Position numbers and translations under genes: made by a program. From assembly GCA_964443245.1 (NCBI GenBank), contig CAYUEG010000005.1:1-64000 (forward strand): 64,000 bases of DNA, written 5' to 3'. The DNA comes from CANJDH01 sp964443245 (GTDB lineage Bacteria > Pseudomonadota > Gammaproteobacteria > Burkholderiales > JAEUOS01). Below are positions 15,760 to 24,757 of the stretch, piece by piece (within the stretch, counting starts at the first letter, position 1; every line of letters starts with the position of its first letter). Below the pieces are notes generated by a model that had not been told where the DNA came from, did not search any database, and worked only from the letters and a program-made list of their open reading frames with translations.

Positions 15760-16827
15760 CTAGCGCAGCGATGGCAAGGTTTGATGAAGTTGTCGGACAC
15801 GCTCGGCACGCGGCAGCTCGGCCAGCGCCTTTACCCGGGCGTGAAAAGCAGGCATGTTGCCACGTTCTTCTTCGATCATGCGGGCAAAGGCAGGCACCGA
15901 ATCCGTGTAGACCGCAACCGAGCCCAGGCGCGCATTGTTGAGGTCGCGCTCGAACCATGCGTCGTACGCGCGAGCCTCGCCGTCGGCAAGATTCCAGCCG
16001 GCACGCAACTGCCGATACGCAAGCTTGAGGTCGGCCAACGCCGTCGCCTTGCCGGCACGCTTGGCCGCATCATCCCCCGCTCCTGCGTAGACCGCCGCCA
16101 GACTGGCACGGCCACGCATCATGAGGGCCACCAGTTCTTTCTGCCGTAAACGAAAGCGCTCATATTCCGCCACCTGCGCCGGTGTTGCCTCGCTGCGCAT
16201 CCAGCGGCGCAGGCCTTCTTCCTCCACCGCCACGGCGTAGGATTCATTGAACGTGGCGTCGTCACGGGCGTAGGCCACCTGGTGCGCCAGTTCGTGGAAG
16301 ATCAGGCGGGCAATGTCCAGATCCGGCAAGTGCATGAAGGTATTGAGCAGCGGATCATCGAACCAGCCCAGGGTCGAGTAGGCAGGCACCCCGCCGGTAT
16401 AGACGTCGTCGCCCGCCTGACGCAGCATGGCGGCGTGTGCCTCCGCATCCGCCTTTGAAAAGTAACCCCGATAAGGCACACAGCCGGCGACCGGAAAGCA
16501 CTGCGTCTTGAGGTCCAGAGAAAGTTCGGGAGCCGCGAAAACGTTCCAGACCACGTAAGGCCGCTTGACGTCAGCGTAGATGCGGTAACTGCGGTTGTCC
16601 GGCAAGCCCAGTTCGCGAGTGGCAAACTCGCGCGCGCGCGCTGCATAGGCCAGCTTGCGCTTCAGCTCCGGGCCAGTGTTGCTATCTGCCAGCACCTCTT
16701 CGACCGGACGTGACAGGCGCCTTACCTCCATCTGGCCGCTGAATGCCTGCCAGTAGTAGGAAATGGCGGTACAACCCGACAGGGTACTTGCCGCCAACAA
16801 CAAGGCAATCAGCTTCAAGCGACGCAT
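15760..16827 (-). CDS. Predicted lipoprotein aminopeptidase (COG4324-like)
   Basis: 355 residues. The N-terminus is a lipoprotein signal with a lipobox (LLAASTLSGC, lipidated Cys about residue 19). The zinc-metallopeptidase motif HELAHQ appears in LIFHELAHQVAYARD, followed about 13 residues later by FNESYAVAVEEEGL, where the glutamate could be the third zinc ligand (gluzincin pattern). GGVPAYSTLGWFDDPLLNTF precedes the site, as in this family. Predicted to act on peptides at the outer membrane or periplasm. It ends 11 bp before the DUF6152-like start and begins 6 bp after the hydrolase stop, so it belongs to the same minus-strand operon. Confidence 0.82.
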   Translation of the reverse strand: MRRLKLIALLLAASTLSGCTAISYYWQAFSGQMEVRRLSRPVEEVLADSNTGPELKRKLAYAARAREFATRELGLPDNRSYRIYADVKRPYVVWNVFAAPELSLDLKTQCFPVAGCVPYRGYFSKADAEAHAAMLRQAGDDVYTGGVPAYSTLGWFDDPLLNTFMHLPDLDIARLIFHELAHQVAYARDDATFNESYAVAVEEEGLRRWMRSEATPAQVAEYERFRLRQKELVALMMRGRASLAAVYAGAGDDAAKRAGKATALADLKLAYRQLRAGWNLADGEARAYDAWFERDLNNARLGSVAVYTDSVPAFARMIEEERGNMPAFHARVKALAELPRAERVRQLHQTLPSLR

Positions 16828-16833
16828 GCGGCG

Positions 16834-17508
16834 TTACCTGAAAGAACCCGTCTCGACAAACCGGATCATGTGTCGTACCACCTGGTGCGATATCAGGAGA
16901 CCGGTATGACCCACCGGCAAGACCAGATGTTCGCGCGCCCCTGCCACCTGCGTTTCGGCCACGCTCACGGTGCCATCGTGCGGCTTGGGCAGGCGTGGTG
17001 CCAGCACCCGGCCCAGACCCAGCCTCGAATCGCCCGCGATCACTCCCAGATCGATGTGAGGCGGCACCACCGGCCGCGGCCCCGAGAGCCAGTCCTGGAG
17101 CGGCTTTCCAGCCAGTATGTTGCCAAGACCCTTGTCCACCAAGGCTTTCCCGGCATGGGACCCCTGAAATGGCGGCCCTGCCAGCACAATCCTGCCGAGT
17201 GATTTGCCCGGTATGGCCCAGCCGGCCTCCGCCAGCATCGAGACGATCGTCACCGCGCCCAAACTATGCCCGGCAAAATGGATGGTCTGGTGCGGCAGCC
17301 CCAGTACAAAGCGCAGCAGCGCGGCACGATTCTGTGCCAACGTGGCGCGTACGGTCGGGTACGAAAACGACCGGGCGGCATAGCCGGCCGCAGAAAACTG
17401 GGTACGCCAGTAGCGCATCGCAAATCCGGACAACCACAGGCCGTGCACACACACCACGGCCTGCGCTTCGGCCTGTGCTGCGGCCGGGGATGCGGGCGTC
17501 GCTTCCAT
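16834..17508 (-). CDS. Alpha/beta-fold hydrolase
   Basis: 224 residues. VVCVHGLWLSGFAMRYW supplies the HG oxyanion element, and FAGHSLGAVTIVSML holds the nucleophile Ser in GHSLG. A late histidine lies in VGHTGLLISHQVVRHM, and an Asp may come from HDGTVSV. This is the lipase/esterase-like alpha/beta fold; substrate unknown. ATG 17508 follows AGGAAGGA; a GTG further upstream is possible but weaker. No signal peptide is obvious, so cytoplasmic. It is the first gene of the tightly packed group with the aminopeptidase. Confidence 0.82.
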   Translation of the reverse strand: MEATPASPAAAQAEAQAVVCVHGLWLSGFAMRYWRTQFSAAGYAARSFSYPTVRATLAQNRAALLRFVLGLPHQTIHFAGHSLGAVTIVSMLAEAGWAIPGKSLGRIVLAGPPFQGSHAGKALVDKGLGNILAGKPLQDWLSGPRPVVPPHIDLGVIAGDSRLGLGRVLAPRLPKPHDGTVSVAETQVAGAREHLVLPVGHTGLLISHQVVRHMIRFVETGSFR

Positions 17509-17551
17509 GTTCCTTCCTACCACGCCCACGACATTTCCCGCGCGTGGCGAA

Positions 17552-17929
17552 TCACTTCGTCAATCCCAACGAAAACAAGACCACCACGACACCGAAAAAC
17601 ACCATGAGCGCGGGAGTCAACACGGCGGTCACAATGGTGACCCGCTCAGCCTCGGCCGGATCATCGGGATTGACGGCCACTTCGACCTTCTGGCCCACCT
17701 TCAAACGCTGGTGATAAGGCATGCGCGAGACAAAGCGGTGGGCATCCCCCTTGGCATCGACGTACTCAATCTCCGGGCAGCGCGACACCGTGACCTTGAC
17801 CAGCGCTACCACCGTGCCCTGCACACGCGGCCACTTGCGCAGCTTCTGCCAGGAGAGGTGCACGAACCCCACGCCCATCGCGATGAACAGCAGGCCGGCA
17901 AACAGGGGCCAATTGGAAAAGGGCGTCAT
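17552..17929 (-). CDS. DUF3592-type membrane protein
   Basis: 125 residues with a transmembrane helix at each end (about 8-26: WPLFAGLLFIAMGVGFVHL; about 100-122: VLTPALMVFFGVVVVLFSL). Between them is an extracytoplasmic beta domain, GTVVALVKVTVSRCPEIEYVD with FVSRMPYHQRLKVGQKVEVAV, as in DUF3592 proteins. Function unknown. Its ATG overlaps the stop of the molybdopterin oxidoreductase gene by 4 bp (ATGA), indicating translational coupling. The frame is open upstream to 18055, but that part lies inside the oxidoreductase. Confidence 0.75.
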   Translation of the reverse strand: MTPFSNWPLFAGLLFIAMGVGFVHLSWQKLRKWPRVQGTVVALVKVTVSRCPEIEYVDAKGDAHRFVSRMPYHQRLKVGQKVEVAVNPDDPAEAERVTIVTAVLTPALMVFFGVVVVLFSLGLTK

Positions 17930-20097
17930 CGCACTTGATCCGATCGCTCCACCTCGACCAGGCAGTCGTAAAAGGTCGGCCCGCGCCCCAGGTCGGTCAG
18001 CGTCTGATTGGTCACCGCATTGGCATTGCGGCCGGTCGGCGTGTACTTGTGCCACCAGACGGAAAGCGCCGTCACCACACCCGGCCGGGACTTGCCATTG
18101 ACCCGGGCGCGTGCTTCGAAGCTGCCGCGATCATTGAAGATGCGTACGCGATCGCCATCCCGGATGCCGCGCGGCGTCGCATCCGATTCATCCACATCCA
18201 GGAATGGCTCCTTCTCGGCCTCACGCAATGACGCAATGTTGCCGAACGTGGAATTCATGAAATTGCGCGCCGGGGGCGAGATCATCATCAGCGGGTACTT
18301 CTTCGCCAGTGCCGGGTTGGTGGCAGGCGATTCGCGCGGTGCAATGTAATCCGGCAGTGCCGGCAAGCCCAGTGCAACCGCTCTGGCGCTGACAAACTCG
18401 CACTTGCCGGAAGGCGTGCGAAAGTTGCCCTCGGCAAAAGGCTTCCACTCGGCCGGCACATTGAGCCGTTGCCAGCCATGTTCCTTGAGCGAATCAATCG
18501 TGATGCCCTGGTTGTAGGGGTGTGAGGCATCCATTGCCTGGGCGGCGATCACCTCGTCGCTTTCGAACAAGGCCGGTTCGGTGAAGCCCATGCGCGCCGC
18601 CAGCGCGCGAAACACGTCGCTGTCGGACCGTGCTTCCCCCACCGGTGCAATGGCCGGCTGGTTGACCATCCAGTACAGGTGGCCGTAGGACTTGTGAATA
18701 TCAAAGTGCTCCAGCTGCGTGGTGGCCGGCAGGACAATGTCGGCGTAGTCACACGAATCGGTCAGAAAGCAATCGTGCACCACCGTGAACAGGTCCTCCC
18801 GCGCCAAACCGCGCAATACCTTGTTCGAATCGGGCGCCACGGTGGCCGGGTTGGCCGAGTACACGTACATGGCTTTTACAGGCGGCCCGTTCGACAGCGC
18901 CGCCGCGTCCCCCAGCAATGCATCGCCGAGTTTGATCATGTTGATGGTGCGTGGCGCGTTCCAGATGAGGTCGGGCCGTTCGAGCGCACGGGCATCGACC
19001 GGATAGGTACCACCCGTCCCGAGCAACACACCGCCCGCAGCGTGGCGCCATGCGCCGGTGAGTGCCGGCAGGCAGGCAATGGTGCGGCAGCTCATGGCAC
19101 CGCCGGCGTGGCGTTGCAGACCATAGTTGATGCGGATCGCCGCTGGCTCACCATGGCGACCGGCAAGCCCGTATTCACGTGCAAGCCCGTCAATCTCCCC
19201 TTCGGAAAGACCGGTGATGGCCGCTGCACGCGCCGGCGTCCACGCCTTGACATGATCTTTCAACGCGTCAAAGCCCAAGGTATGGCGCGCGATGTAGTCG
19301 TGATCGAGAAGGTCATCGCGCACCAGCACATGCATCATCGCCAGCGCCAGGGCGGCATCGGTGCCAGGGCGGATCGGCAGCCACTGGTGGCATTTTTCCG
19401 CCGAGAGGGAACGATACGGATCAATCGCGATCACCCGGGCGCCGCGGCGCTTGGCTTCGGTGACGCGGGTCCACAGATGCACACTGGAGGTAATCGGGTT
19501 GGTGCCCCACAACAGGATGAGTCTGGCGTCCTCGAACCGCTCCATCTCCGGGCCGATATTGGCCCCCACCGTCAGGGCGATGCCTTCCTTGCCGGCGTTT
19601 GAGCAGATGGTGCGATCGAGCAGCGAAGCCCCCAGCACATGGAAAAAGCGCCGGTCGATCGAATTGGCCTGCACCAGACCCATGGTACCGGCGTAAGAGT
19701 ACGGCAGGATCGCCTGCGGATTGTCGGCAGCGATGGCCTTGAAACGAGCTGCAATCGTGTCCAGTGCTTCATCCCAGCTGATGCGCTCAAAGCGCGCGTC
19801 AGCGCCTGGCCCCTTGGGTCCGATGCGCCTGAGTGGATGGAGCACGCGATCCGGCGCGTAGGTGCGCTCCAGATATCTGGCCACCTTGTTACAGAGCACG
19901 CCATGCGTGGTCGGGTGCGCCGGGTCCCCCTTGACCTCGATCGCACGGGCACCGCGCACCGCGCCATCCGGCATCGTGACTTCACCCTCCACCGTGATCA
20001 GCATGGCGCAGGTGTCCGGGCAATCATGCGGGCAGGCCGCGCGTACGACGCGCCGGACGTTCTTGCTGGGCGCCACCGGGTTGACTTGTCCGTTCAT
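17926..20097 (-). CDS. Molybdopterin-dependent oxidoreductase (DMSO reductase superfamily)
   Basis: 723 residues. An N-terminal [4Fe-4S] motif AACPHDCPDTCAML with a fourth Cys in VLCNKVARYLERTYAPDR is followed by RISWDEALDTIAARFKAI, then DRTICSNAGKEGI near the expected molybdenum site, LLWGTNPITSSVHLW, VIAIDPYRS and the C-terminal molydopterin-dinucleotide-binding domain (ISPPARNFMNSTFGN; VWWHKYTPTGRNANAVTNQT). No twin-arginine signal is visible, so it is probably cytoplasmic. No partner subunits (iron-sulfur or membrane anchor) are adjacent. Substrate unknown. It is coupled by 4-bp overlaps to the S1C protease upstream and to the DUF3592 gene downstream. Confidence 0.87.
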   Translation of the reverse strand: MNGQVNPVAPSKNVRRVVRAACPHDCPDTCAMLITVEGEVTMPDGAVRGARAIEVKGDPAHPTTHGVLCNKVARYLERTYAPDRVLHPLRRIGPKGPGADARFERISWDEALDTIAARFKAIAADNPQAILPYSYAGTMGLVQANSIDRRFFHVLGASLLDRTICSNAGKEGIALTVGANIGPEMERFEDARLILLWGTNPITSSVHLWTRVTEAKRRGARVIAIDPYRSLSAEKCHQWLPIRPGTDAALALAMMHVLVRDDLLDHDYIARHTLGFDALKDHVKAWTPARAAAITGLSEGEIDGLAREYGLAGRHGEPAAIRINYGLQRHAGGAMSCRTIACLPALTGAWRHAAGGVLLGTGGTYPVDARALERPDLIWNAPRTINMIKLGDALLGDAAALSNGPPVKAMYVYSANPATVAPDSNKVLRGLAREDLFTVVHDCFLTDSCDYADIVLPATTQLEHFDIHKSYGHLYWMVNQPAIAPVGEARSDSDVFRALAARMGFTEPALFESDEVIAAQAMDASHPYNQGITIDSLKEHGWQRLNVPAEWKPFAEGNFRTPSGKCEFVSARAVALGLPALPDYIAPRESPATNPALAKKYPLMMISPPARNFMNSTFGNIASLREAEKEPFLDVDESDATPRGIRDGDRVRIFNDRGSFEARARVNGKSRPGVVTALSVWWHKYTPTGRNANAVTNQTLTDLGRGPTFYDCLVEVERSDQVR

Positions 20098-21383
20098 GAG
20101 CTTCCTTGCTGGATCGCGCGATACTCGGCGGCCAATTCATTCATGCGTTTGACCATTTCCGCCTTGCGGGTGCTGATGTCATCCAGACGCCGCTGGATTG
20201 CCGTCAGGTCGGCCTGGCGCTGCCCGGCCATGCCGCCCTGATCAAAGCGGAGCATCAGCTTGAGCATGTTGGCCTGGTTGATCAGGGTCAGTTCATCGAA
20301 ACTTAAGGCATTGACCTGCTGCTGCAATTGCCGGTATTCGGCCACCATGCGGCCCATTTGCCGAGCACGCTCCTCGGCGCCCTCGCGCAACGCGGTACCG
20401 CCGGCGCCCGGGGCGGGACCGGGCACCGGCACGGAAGAATCCGCCGCCGGCGGGCCGGCCGGCCTTCCCGGTTCGCGCGTGTTGGCCTGGGATTGGCTCT
20501 GGGAGCCACTCTCCGCTTGCCGTTCGCGAATGCGGGCGGTCACGCCAGCCGGCGCTGCCAGCACCAGTGCAATTGCCTCTTCCAGCGCCGGCACGACATC
20601 GGCCACGCGCGCCCTCTCGACTTTGCCGGGGGTTGCCAGACTGGCGCGCACTGCCGGAATCTGTGCCGCCACCTTCTCCAGCAGGTCCAGCACATGCTGG
20701 GATTTGATCGCATAGTTGACGTTCTGCGGAATGTCACCAGTCTGGCGCGCCATCGCCTGTGCATCCAGTTTCGATGCCACCACCCCGACCACGTTGCCAT
20801 CAAGCGTGATCAACGGTCCACCCGAATTGCCGGTCTGGATCGGCGCGCTGATCTGGAACACCCGGTTGTCGTTGTTCGCGCCAGAAAAGCTGTTGATGAT
20901 GCCGTCCGTGACCTTCGGTTCGATACCCTGCTGACCGATGTTCGGAAAGCCCATGGTTACCACGGCGGCGCCACGCCGCACATCACCCGAACTGGCAAGC
21001 GGCAGCGGTTTGAACTTGCGGCCGTCGCGGACTTCCGCCTTGAGCAAGGCCAGATCATTGCTGCGATCTACCGCAATCGCGCGCGCTTCGAACGTCTCGC
21101 CGGCGAGGTTGCGCAAGGTGATGGAACCGCTGTTGACGACCACGTGAAAACAGGTGATGAAATAGCCATCTTCACTGATGAAGAAGCCGGTTCCGGTCGA
21201 AGTGCGCTGCGCTTGCGCGGAAACCATGCCGCACACAAGCAGCAGCCACGACGCCAGGATCCAGCGCTGCCAGGTCCGAAACAAAGCCTGACCATGATGC
21301 GGGCAGTCGGCGCTCCTGAAGCGCCGGGCGATCGCCCTCTGACGCTGCCGCGTGCCCTGTGTTTGGACGAGTCTGCCTAACAT
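20094..21383 (-). CDS. Trypsin-like S1C serine protease with coiled-coil tail, no PDZ
   Basis: 429 residues from ATG 21383. A hydrophobic signal or anchor lies at about 41-57 (WILASWLLLVCGMVSAQA). The protease domain has the triad His80 (YFITCFHVVV), Asp110 (DRSNDLALLK) and Ser187 (QTGNSGGPL). Instead of the PDZ domains of DegP, the C-terminal half has a Pro/Ala/Gly-rich linker (about 285-335) and a helical, probably coiled-coil segment (about 340-425: MGRMVAEYRQLQQQVNALSF and RQADLTAIQRRLDDISTRK). A TTG at codon 34 would give a more normal signal peptide. The gene overlaps the molybdopterin oxidoreductase by 4 bp. Role: envelope proteolysis, targets unknown. Confidence 0.82.
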   Translation of the reverse strand: MLGRLVQTQGTRQRQRAIARRFRSADCPHHGQALFRTWQRWILASWLLLVCGMVSAQAQRTSTGTGFFISEDGYFITCFHVVVNSGSITLRNLAGETFEARAIAVDRSNDLALLKAEVRDGRKFKPLPLASSGDVRRGAAVVTMGFPNIGQQGIEPKVTDGIINSFSGANNDNRVFQISAPIQTGNSGGPLITLDGNVVGVVASKLDAQAMARQTGDIPQNVNYAIKSQHVLDLLEKVAAQIPAVRASLATPGKVERARVADVVPALEEAIALVLAAPAGVTARIRERQAESGSQSQSQANTREPGRPAGPPAADSSVPVPGPAPGAGGTALREGAEERARQMGRMVAEYRQLQQQVNALSFDELTLINQANMLKLMLRFDQGGMAGQRQADLTAIQRRLDDISTRKAEMVKRMNELAAEYRAIQQGSS

Positions 21384-21436
21384 GATCGGATTTTACGGCG
21401 CTGGCGCGCTATCGAAGTCGCCGACACCCGGCTGAA

Positions 21437-21454
21437 CCCCTCTGGAAAGAGGGG
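21437..21454. repeat. Short hairpin CCCCTCT-GGAA-AGAGGGG
   Basis: A perfect 7-bp stem with a GGAA loop lies between the HDAC-family gene and the protease gene, both on the minus strand. No U-run follows on either strand, so it is at most a weak terminator or attenuator of the deacetylase transcript. Confidence 0.35.
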
Positions 21455-21539
21455 ATTTGTGACCAGGAATGCTGTCGCCGCAACGGGCGGCAACGTTGAA
21501 CGAAGCGAAACGGCTGTGATGCGGATGACACCGTGGCCG

Positions 21540-22472
21540 CTACAAACTGGCCAGCGTCTTCACATGCGCAGCCGCACTGCGCCCAAGCGCCGACAGGTTG
21601 TAGCCCCCCTCCAGCATCGATACGATGCGGCCCTGGGCATGCCGATGCGCCACATCCATCAACTGGCGCGTCATCCAGGCATAGTCGGCTTCGACCAGCT
21701 TTAAGCCTCCCAGGATGTCTTCACGATGGGCATCGAAGCCGGCGGAGATGAAGATCATTTCCGGCTTCCAGTCATCCAGTGCCGGCAGCCACTGCTCTTC
21801 CACCGCCTTGCGGGCAGCATCGCCACCGCTCCCTTCCCGCAGCGGCACGTTGACCATGTTCGCTGCCGGCATGTCCGTGCCGCTGTAAGGGTAGAAGGGG
21901 TGCTGGAAAATGCTGGCCATCAGCACCCGGTCCTGCCACTCTGGCCCTTCGAACATGTCCTCGGTGCCATTGCCATGGTGCACATCAAAATCGATGATGG
22001 CGATCCGGTCCAGGTCGTACTCTGCCATCGCGTGGGCAGCTGCCACGCCGATGTTGTTGAAAATGCAAAAGCCCATTGAGCGGGCCCGGGTGGCATGGTG
22101 GCCGCAGGGGCGCACGGCACAAAAGGCGTTCTCCACCTTGCCGGCCATCACTTGATCGACCGCGAGCACGCCTGCGCCGGCGGCGCGCAGGGCGGCATGG
22201 AGGGAGTGGGGATTCATCGCCGTATCGGGGTCCAGCTGGGCATATCCCTGGGTGGGCGCGTTCTCGAAAATCAAATCCACATACTCCGGCCGATGCACTC
22301 TCTTGAGCGCGTCAGGATGGGCCAGCGGCGCCTCAAGCTCGGTCAGATGATCCAGCAAACCGGAGGACCGCATCTGGTCGTGTACCGCGTGCAGGCGATC
22401 CGGGCATTCCGGATGGCCAGCTCCCATGTCGTGGCGCAAGCAATCGGGGTGGGAAATGTAGGCTGTGCTCAT
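21540..22472 (-). CDS. Histone deacetylase superfamily protein (AcuC/acetylpolyamine amidohydrolase-like)
   Basis: 310 residues. The zinc-dependent deacetylase core is complete: RPCGHHATRARSMGFCIFNN with the His-His charge-relay pair, IIDFDVHHGNGTEDMFEG with the Asp and His zinc ligands, and ISAGFDAHREDILGG with the second Asp. The N-terminal HPECPDRLHAVHDQM is typical. Bacterial members remove acetyl groups from small molecules such as polyamines or from proteins. ATG 22472 is chosen; a TTG at 22481 would add three residues. It is divergent from the moxR operon by about 240 bp, in which I see no supported gene. Confidence 0.9.
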   Translation of the reverse strand: MSTAYISHPDCLRHDMGAGHPECPDRLHAVHDQMRSSGLLDHLTELEAPLAHPDALKRVHRPEYVDLIFENAPTQGYAQLDPDTAMNPHSLHAALRAAGAGVLAVDQVMAGKVENAFCAVRPCGHHATRARSMGFCIFNNIGVAAAHAMAEYDLDRIAIIDFDVHHGNGTEDMFEGPEWQDRVLMASIFQHPFYPYSGTDMPAANMVNVPLREGSGGDAARKAVEEQWLPALDDWKPEMIFISAGFDAHREDILGGLKLVEADYAWMTRQLMDVAHRHAQGRIVSMLEGGYNLSALGRSAAAHVKTLASL

Positions 22473-22710
22473 GTTGGGCAAATCGGTTCAATAGCGTGTG
22501 AGAGTGATGAATCGGCGTCAATCCGTAACTTGTTGCTATCATCGTTTTTTTCCGTGCGTATTGCAACTTCGGCAGCTGCACGCAGCCTACTTGGTGGTAC
22601 CGCCTGATTTCAATACCCTCATACGGGCATCCGGAGTCCGGCAGGCTGCGTATCTGTTCGATCAAGACGCCTCGCGCCTGATGTTCCCGATCACTCCTTG
22701 ATTGCGCCCC

Positions 22711-23661
22711 ATGTCCGCCGTCCTTGCTTCCTCCCACAGCACCTACCGTAACCTCATGGATGCGCTGCTCGCGCAGCTGAACCAGGTCATTCTTGGCAAG
22801 GAGGGTCAGCTGCGCATGGCGGTTGCCTGCATGCTGGCACGCGGCCACCTCTTGATCGAGGATGTTCCCGGGGTCGGCAAAACCACCCTGGCGCACGCAC
22901 TTGCCCGTTCACTCGGCCTGAAGTTCCAGCGCATCCAGTTCACCAGCGATTTGTTGCCGGCGGACGTGCTGGGGGTGTCGATCTATGAACGGGAGACCGG
23001 CACCTTCAAGTTTCACCCCGGCCCGATCTTTGCACAGTTCATCCTGGCCGATGAGGTCAATCGCGCCACGCCGAAAACACAGAGCGCATTGCTGGAGGCG
23101 ATGGAGGAACAGCAGGTCACGCTCGACAGCACCAGCCATGCACTGCCTCAGCCATTCTTCGTCATCGCGACGCAGAACCCGTCGAATCAGGTGGGAACAT
23201 TTGCCCTGCCGGAATCACAGCTGGATCGCTTTCTGATGCGGATGGAACTGGGCTATCCGGATCGCGCCGCCGAGCGCGAGCTGCTCTCCGGGGCGGATCG
23301 ACGGCAACTGGCCGCCCAGTTGCAGCCGGTCATGTCGGTTGCCGACTTCGGCGCTCTGCAGGGCCGTGCCGCGACCATCCACGCCAGCCCGGCGCTGATC
23401 GACTACATCCAGGCCTTGGTGGAAGCCTCGCGACGGGCGCCGCAATTTTCCACCGGCCTGAGCCCGCGCGCCGGCCTGGGGTTGCTGGCGGCATCCCGTG
23501 CCTGGGCATTCGTCTGCGCCCGCGACGCCGTGCTGCCCGAAGATGTACAGGCGGTGCTTCCCCATGTCGCCGCGCACCGGCTCAAACCTGCACAGAGTGC
23601 GGGCCGTGGCGCCACTCTGGAAATGATCGACGAGTGGGTCAAGTCGGTCGCCATTCCCTGA
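22711..23661 (+). CDS. MoxR family AAA+ ATPase
   Basis: 316 residues. Walker A is visible in IEDVPGVGKTTLAHALAR and Walker B in FAQFILADEVNRATPKTQSA, with sensor 1 in FFVIATQNPSNQVGTF and the arginine-finger region ALPESQLDRFLMRM. MoxR ATPases are chaperone-like and usually work with the DUF58/VWA proteins encoded beside them, as here. ATG 22711 is used; the in-frame TTG at 22702 adds three residues. It is the first gene of a four-gene operon with DUF58, TgpA-like and MltB genes, implying a role at the cell envelope. Confidence 0.92.
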   Translation: MSAVLASSHSTYRNLMDALLAQLNQVILGKEGQLRMAVACMLARGHLLIEDVPGVGKTTLAHALARSLGLKFQRIQFTSDLLPADVLGVSIYERETGTFKFHPGPIFAQFILADEVNRATPKTQSALLEAMEEQQVTLDSTSHALPQPFFVIATQNPSNQVGTFALPESQLDRFLMRMELGYPDRAAERELLSGADRRQLAAQLQPVMSVADFGALQGRAATIHASPALIDYIQALVEASRRAPQFSTGLSPRAGLGLLAASRAWAFVCARDAVLPEDVQAVLPHVAAHRLKPAQSAGRGATLEMIDEWVKSVAIP

Positions 23662-23710
23662 TCACCGGCACGCGCACGCTGGCACAACCCGACCCGCGAC
23701 GGAAATCCAC

Positions 23711-24757
23711 GTGAGCACCGCTTCCGCCCCCCTCGCCGCCGGCGGGCGCCGGTTGTTGCGTTATTCGATGATCCATAACTGGATCTTCCAGCCGCGCGGG
23801 CCGGAAGCGGGGGACGTTTTCCTGCACCAGCGCCGGGTATTCATCTTTCCGACGCGCTATGGCCTGACCTTCGCCGCCTCGCTGCTGGCGATGCTGGCAG
23901 GGTCGATCAATTACGACCTCTCGCTGGGCTTTGTACTGACCTTCTTCCTGGCTTCTGCGGGCCTGGTGGCGATGCTGCATACGTTCCGCAACCAGGTGCA
24001 CATGCTGCTGCGCCCGCTCAGGGCCGAACCCGTATTTGCGGGCGAGACGGCGGCCTTTGAACTGGCGGTGGTCAATCGGAAGGCGATCGAGCGCGCGGCC
24101 ATCTGGCTGCGCGCACCGGAATGCCAGGTGGTCATCGATGTACCGCCAAACGACGTCGCAACAGCCACACTACGCATCGCCGCAACCCAGCGCGGCTGGC
24201 TGCGCCTGCCCCGCCTCACCATTGAGACCCGGTACCCCCTTGGTCTGTTGCGCGCCTGGAGTTACTGGCAGCCGGCCATGCCTTGCCTGGTCTATCCCCG
24301 TCCTGCCCCGGCCGGCATGCCGTTCCCCGCAGCACCGGAAGGTTCGGGAGAAGGTGCTCCCGCCGGCAGCGGAACAGACGATTTTGCCGGCCTTCGCGAG
24401 CACCGTGCCAGCGACAGCCCCCGCCATATCGCCTGGAAAAGCGCTGCCCTGGCACTTGAGACCAACTCCCCGTTCCTGACCAAGCACTTTCTGGGAACCG
24501 CGGCATCGGACCTGGTCTTCGACATCGCCACCCTGCCGCGCAGCATGGACACCGAGGCGCGGCTGTCGCAGCTGACCCGCTGGATACTGGATGCGGACGA
24601 CGCGCGCCAGGGCTACCAGCTGATCCTGGGCGGGCAGGTTCTGGGCCCGAGCGGGGGGGACGCCCACCGCGCTGCCTGCCTGAAGGCGCTGGCCCTGTTC
24701 GAGGTGGCCGATGATGCGGCGCTGCAACCGACGCCGCGGCGTGGAGAGGCAGGATGA
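23711..24757 (+). CDS. DUF58 domain membrane protein
   Basis: 348 residues starting at GTG 23711 (no better ATG before 23768). Two adjacent helices at about 55-98 (YGLTFAASLLAMLAGSINYD; LGFVLTFFLASAGLVAML) anchor it. The cytoplasmic or periplasmic part ends with the DUF58 signature FAGLREHRASDSPRHIAWK followed by SAALALETNSPFLTKHF. A low-complexity Gly/Ala/Pro stretch precedes it. DUF58 proteins are presumed clients or partners of MoxR ATPases. Its stop overlaps the TgpA-like start by 4 bp (ATGA). Confidence 0.88.
   Translation: MSTASAPLAAGGRRLLRYSMIHNWIFQPRGPEAGDVFLHQRRVFIFPTRYGLTFAASLLAMLAGSINYDLSLGFVLTFFLASAGLVAMLHTFRNQVHMLLRPLRAEPVFAGETAAFELAVVNRKAIERAAIWLRAPECQVVIDVPPNDVATATLRIAATQRGWLRLPRLTIETRYPLGLLRAWSYWQPAMPCLVYPRPAPAGMPFPAAPEGSGEGAPAGSGTDDFAGLREHRASDSPRHIAWKSAALALETNSPFLTKHFLGTAASDLVFDIATLPRSMDTEARLSQLTRWILDADDARQGYQLILGGQVLGPSGGDAHRAACLKALALFEVADDAALQPTPRRGEAG

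Noticed and set aside
22498..22701. 67-residue open frame before moxR
   Set aside because: No ribosome site, no family resemblance, and it lies in the promoter region between divergent operons.
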